The notes under the pieces were generated by a model that was not told where the DNA came from, ran no database searches, and saw nothing but the letters and a program-made list of their open reading frames with translations. The position numbers and the translations under genes are program-made. Below are positions 59,340-64,000 of a stretch of DNA of 64,000 nucleotides, in pieces. Origin of the DNA: Combretum micranthum (lineage: Eukaryota > Streptophyta > Magnoliopsida > Myrtales > Combretaceae). The stretch covers positions 1-64,000 of the forward strand of contig JAMXBD010002741.1 of the NCBI GenBank assembly GCA_024138025.1, given 5' to 3'. Position 1 is the first letter of the stretch. Each line of letters starts with the position of its first letter.

Positions 59340-61499
59340 TGTCACGACTCTAAATAAGGGCCTAACAGGATTTATCTAAAGCTATCATATCACGTGTGCA
59401 CCCGTAACATGAGAGCCATCTTGTATGTCAGAGTATACAAGACTCTATTTATTTATAAATATTTATCATACAAATGATATAATATATTACAGTATTTCAA
59501 CTATGGAATCCTATTTTCCAATTTCCACCAAGATCGCAGAGAATCGGTATCCCCTACCAAATAGTGAAATTGGGTTTTCAAACTACAACATACAAAATTC
59601 AAAATTCACTTAATTACATTCTAAGTTTCCATATCCTAGATCTCTATCTTCAATAAAGTTTGTTGGAGAAGCTCTCTTCACACATTCCTAGCCCAATCCC
59701 AGCTAGTAATTCCTGCACAAAAACTGTAGGGGGTGAGCGAACCACGGGCTCAGTGAGTTCATTCCTCACTACTACCGGTCACGCAAGTTATCAAACATTA
59801 ATTATACACTCATGCAAATCTATCTATACGCAATATGAATTCATACGCGATGAATGCAAGCAACACATCTATGGGGGTCCGGAACCATAGACGATGTAGA
59901 TTTACCTGTCTACACTTCAGTTGTCTCCCATACTTACCCGCATGGGACACCTCGCCTTAACCGTACGAGGCTGCCTGGTGGTTTCGTCCATCCAGACTCA
60001 CCCAATGCTTAACCGCCATTGGTAAAAACAAATATTCCCCAACGTGTTCACGTGATTTACGCTGGTTCATATTTAAATATATATAATGCCAATTTAATGG
60101 TCATTCTTACAATCCATCACTAATCTATGGTGAATCGCACAAGTAGACCCCAACTCGGGTATCATCTACTGCCAAAAAGAACCATCACCTATAAAGGTGA
60201 ATCCGGCGGATAGACCCAAATTCAGGTAACATCTATCGCCAAGTGACCAGTGGACCCAAATTCAAGCCACATCCACTGTCACAACAATACTCAGAAATGT
60301 CCCATGTTTATCTCATAAACTCTTTTAGTATAAATTCTTCCTTTCCAAAGGATATAAAAATAACCTGGAATATTCCAAGTCGGATTTCTTTAAAATACAT
60401 TTCAAAATACTTTTGTTTTCAAAATTGGGACATTTCCTACAAGGGGATCAAGCACATGCGACGAGTATATCCAATTAGTTTAGTCGAATAATTATCTTTA
60501 TCCATTTATGCAGGTGATCATGCGGATGATAACACTCATATCAATCAGTCATTCCATACAAGCAATGCAATCAACATAACAGCAATCAGTAGCAATCACA
60601 AGCAAATAGTAGATCATCAGAATTCCCTCACCTGTGGTCCTCGTTAAGCTACTGGCAGTCCGGAATTGATCTATTTTCCTATGAAAGGAGATAACAGAGA
60701 TTTATTATTGGATTATTTCTGTAAGAGAAGTCTTCCTATAATTTAAAGGTGTTGATCTCTATCGTCGGATATTAAATTAAGTCCGTTATATTAATTACTG
60801 TATCGTTAAATAATTTTTTTGGATCCTCATAGGTGTCTAATTATTCCGTATCGGTATTTGATACAGTTTTTTTTTCTAAGGTTTTAATTCCTATAGGAAA
60901 GAATATTTATCTGTTATTTGTTTTTATTGTGTTTCTCTCGTTTTAATTGCTATTTATATTTTTATTCAAAGGATTTGTCTTTTCTTAAGTTCTACTGCTT
61001 TTAGTAGAAGATTTTTATTTATTAATTCTTTGCCCGTCAACCTTATCTGTCTCTCAAATTGGTATTTTATTTATTTAAGGGTATATTCTAGTATCTATAA
61101 CTTTCAAAAGTTATAAAAATAGTATGTAGATGTATTAAATTTCTATTATACTTAAATTTTATTTTTATTGCAAAACAACTAAGTTTAATACTACAATATT
61201 ATCAGTAATATTAGTTTGAAATGTTAATGTCAATATTAGTAATAAATACAAGTATAATAGTAGCAACTATCTTCATACTATTAATAAATAATAATAGTAG
61301 TGGCAAAATAACATTAGAATTATTGATAATGTAAATATAGTACCTTAACGTAAAAATAACAGTATAAATAATCCTAATGACTCGTGACGAAATATCAATA
61401 ATACGGAATATTATAGACAGTAGTAATAATAATAGTAATAATCAAACTATATTAGTAGAAACAGCAGTAACCTTAGTATTAGTTTATTGTGATTGAAAA

Positions 61500-61990
61500 T
61501 TAAGTGAATTTCTATTTGCGATTTCTTATTCTTTTTAAATCCGATTTCGTTGTATAAATAGTCGATTTGGTAGTACTCGAAGAGTACTTTGTAGTAGTGG
61601 AATTATTTTCAAGAAAAGACATTTGTACAATTTTTAAATTTTTGAAATACATGCATAGATTCCAAGTGCATCCTAACAATTGTAATCAAAACTTGTTTTG
61701 ATCATATCTAACTCGTTTCTAGTCCGTTTTCAACAAATAAATAGTCATTTTCATAGTATTTTCCAAGTACAATCCATTAGTGGTATTATTTTTATCAAAC
61801 AAAGTCATTAAGGGAACGAAAAAGGCAAGAACAGCCCGTGCTGTTCGTAAAACTCTGGCAGTAGTGTTTTCATTTTTGTTTTTGTAATATCTAATTCGTT
61901 TCTTATCCATTTTTAAAAATAATAGTCGATTTCATAGGATTTTTCGTGTTCTTTCTTGGTGGGGTCTTTTTGGCTTAAACAAACATATCA
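61500..61990. repeat. Tandem repeat in LTR D, three diverged units of about 181 bp
   Basis: Units are anchored at AATAGTCGATTT-like sequences at 61557, 61739 and 61920, each followed by ATTTTC, a TAGTGG-type word and AAACAAA or AAGACAT. A hairpin GAACAGC-CCGT-GCTGTTC lies at 61829-61846 between units two and three. Confidence 0.6.
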
Positions 61991-63229
61991 ATACAGTTTA
62001 TTCATTCATTCTCCAACGGTCTACATGAGTTGTTTAAAATTCAATTTAGCTTGTTGTAGCTTAGGTATGGTTTTGGTTTTTCTTTTCTAAGACTTGAATT
62101 TCTACACTTAAAAATATTCAAGTTGTTGTATTTATTTATTAAATAGTCTAAATATCATCAATATAATACTAGCTTAATTTTGGTAATTTCTAAGACAAAT
62201 TTCTAAAGAGCAAACGTAATGAATATTTGAAATTGATATGATTCTTACCTGTGTTAGACAATAGATGGGGTCTAGTTCCTCCTTCTCGGTGAAAGTAGTG
62301 ATCTTTTATATTGACACTTGAATATATGATGTACCAAAGGCAATTCAACTTGGTTTTTGGTGTTGTTTGGAAGAGGGAATTGATGTTTTTGTATGTGGTT
62401 GATGCTTTGGATAGGATATATGAAGTAATGTAAAGTTATATTTGTTTAGAACTCCTCAAAGGTTGTCTATGTGGATGATATAAGCAAGGTGAAGAGAGCT
62501 GGTCATATTTTCCTTTGTAGCTATATTTTTAGAGTGAATTTGGAGAGTTGAGAGCTAAATTTGACTAACTCAAGTCTATATATATGTACTAATGTTAGGT
62601 TAGAATTAGGACACAAAAGAAGGTGTTTTGGACTTATTAAATTCAAGTTTTCTGATGTTAATTTTCGGGTAGAAATTTCATGCGAATTTGAGAATGAATT
62701 TATGATGAATTTGTTTGAAATTTGTGGGCTGATTTCAAGGGGTTTTTGGTTGTTAATTAATGTTGTTTAATGTGTGTAAAAAATAAGCTCAAGTTGTAAG
62801 AAAATCGGGTCAAAATTCGTGTGAAAACAAGGTTAATTTCCAACTTTCTGCTTAGTTTTTTGCTGATTTTTTACCTTGATTTGCATAGATTTTTCTTCAA
62901 TTTCTTGTTGTTTCCTAGCTAAAAAGGGTGTTGAAGTGGACATTTGAAGGCCTATTATTGTCTTTATTTAGTCAGAAATGTCAGCTCAAATCAGCCTAGG
63001 AATTTACAAAAATCGGAGTTCAAATTGCTGCTGTATTTTTGTGGAATTTCTCTGTTCCACTTGCTGTTTGGTTTATTTTCAAAGCTAATTGGTGTTTTTG
63101 TTGTTTTAATTGAGTTAAAATTCTTAGTATTTATTGTTGATCTGATATGGATTGTTTTAATTGGATTTTAAGTCATTTTCAAGTTGAATAGAAGGCTCTA
63201 ATTTCGGATCAACAGCCGTGAAAATTGAA

Positions 63230-63665
63230 AAACTTCATCCTCCCCTGCTGCGAGAAGGACTTTGTTCCAGCTGCTCGTGTGTGTGGAAGGTGTGCGTGGA
63301 GAATGCTGCTGCTCGGTTGATTGTTGCTTCCGTGCGTGGAAATGAAGACTCCTCGCGAGTGGAGTGAGCTTTGTCTTGCTCGGAGGAATCCTGCAGCGCG
63401 TGAAGGAATCCTCTGTTCGTCTGCTGCTGCGTCCTTCAGTTTGGCTGCTGCTTGCTGGTTACTGCGCGTGGAGGAGATTTGTTCGGTCATCAACTGCTGA
63501 TCGTGCTGTGCGTGAGATGGAGCTCAGTCATCCTTGCTGCTGCTGTTCGTGCGCTGAAGCCTGTTGCTTGCGCGTGGGAATGGAGCGCCCGGCCTCTGCT
63601 GTGCGCGTGAATTTGCTTTGTTCTGCCGCTGCTGCTGTTCAACGTTCTTCACTCATGCAGCGGTC
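63230..63665. other. GC-rich, CTG-rich block in LTR D
   Basis: The base composition changes sharply from the AT-rich flanks. GCTGCTG, GCGTG and CCTGC words recur throughout. Open frames exist on both strands (63364-63699 plus, 63209-63493 minus), but they mirror each other and have no domain, so I do not call a gene. Confidence 0.6.
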
Positions 63666-64000
63666 AAAATCCGATTTTCCTTCTTCTTTTTTTTTTTAAT
63701 AAATATATGTATATGTTTAATAATTACAGAAAATATTTTTATAAAAAAAAATATATAAATTATTCGCGTATATTTACTCTTATTATTTTTACGTTTTATC
63801 GAGATAGTATTATTTAAGTTACAACAAAACTTTGATTTATTTGTATTTCCAAGTTTTTAGTTAAAACTTCACACGGTTAATTATTTTTAGTATTTTTAAC
63901 TTACGTGATTAAATTTTCAAACTCGATGAATTAAATTAGGAACCAAGTCCTAATAAATTTTGAATTTCCTCACAATTAAAGCAGCGGGTTCGAAATTTTC

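Larger units (their letters stand above)
59340..64000 (-). repeat. LTR D, partial (runs off the window)
   Basis: Starts TGTCACGACTCTAAATAAGG, like the plus-strand starts of B and C, and follows ACTTC (probable duplication). No LTR end is found inside the window. The last bases, GGTTCGAAATTTTC, match the sequence about 10 bp before the ends of B and C, so D probably ends within about 10 bp of the edge at roughly 4.67 kb. The middle carries short repeats with a TAGACCCAAATTCAGGTAAC word (about 60200) and no gene. Orientation is inferred from the terminus. Confidence 0.65.

Noticed and set aside
63364..63699. Cysteine- and leucine-rich 111-codon frame
   Set aside because: Caused by CTG-rich composition; the opposite strand is equally open and no domain is visible.

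Overview
This window is nuclear DNA from a flowering plant, most likely a eudicot. It is AT-rich and gene-poor and is filled with LTR retrotransposons inserted into one another. The plant-specific evidence is: Ty3/gypsy chromoviruses with chromodomains; Ty1/copia elements; primer sites matching initiator tRNA-Met; a MITE; a spliced CASP-like membrane protein gene; and what looks like a mitochondrial group II intron fragment moved to the nucleus. I see no rRNA, tRNA or CRISPR locus.

Layout. 1-760 is geneless. 761-6335 is a complete but decayed minus-strand chromovirus (element 1). 6336-14902 is intergenic, with two fold-back elements and a copia gag remnant. 14903-19900 is a plus-strand Ty1/copia element (element 2) with near-identical LTRs but broken pol. 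20545-23229 (minus) is the only host gene recognised: a three-exon CASP-like (CASPL/DUF588) gene with a Harbinger-type MITE in intron 1 and a one-base frameshift in exon 2. 25145-25382 carries a 34-nt group II intron domain V fold.

From about 25.6 kb to the end the sequence is a nest. An old copia element (LTR pieces near 25.6-26.0 and 52.34-52.55 kb, gag at 52.6-52.9 kb) was entered by element A, a Tekay-like chromovirus (26014-52336, target duplication CGAAC, LTRs about 3.5 kb). Element A was in turn entered inside its pol gene by element B (32427-45539, duplication ACTCA, LTRs 4.4-4.5 kb). Removing B and one ACTCA rejoins A's protease-RT frame exactly. The copia gag was also entered by LTR E (plus orientation, from 52934). 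E was then interrupted by solo LTR C (53322-57536, duplication CGTAT) and by LTR D (from 59340, running to the window edge).

The most unusual finding is an extra minus-strand reading frame (here called ORF0) between the primer binding site and gag. It is shared, without gaps over about 145 codons, by elements A and B. In B it is the only intact reading frame, while gag is gone and pol is rubble. In both elements it starts directly after a pyrimidine-rich TAG that looks like a 3' splice site and has no ATG of its own. A second shared feature is a 29-nt hairpin of identical length in all six A/B/C/E LTR copies, lying in the expected transcribed leader. No element here appears able to move on its own coding capacity.
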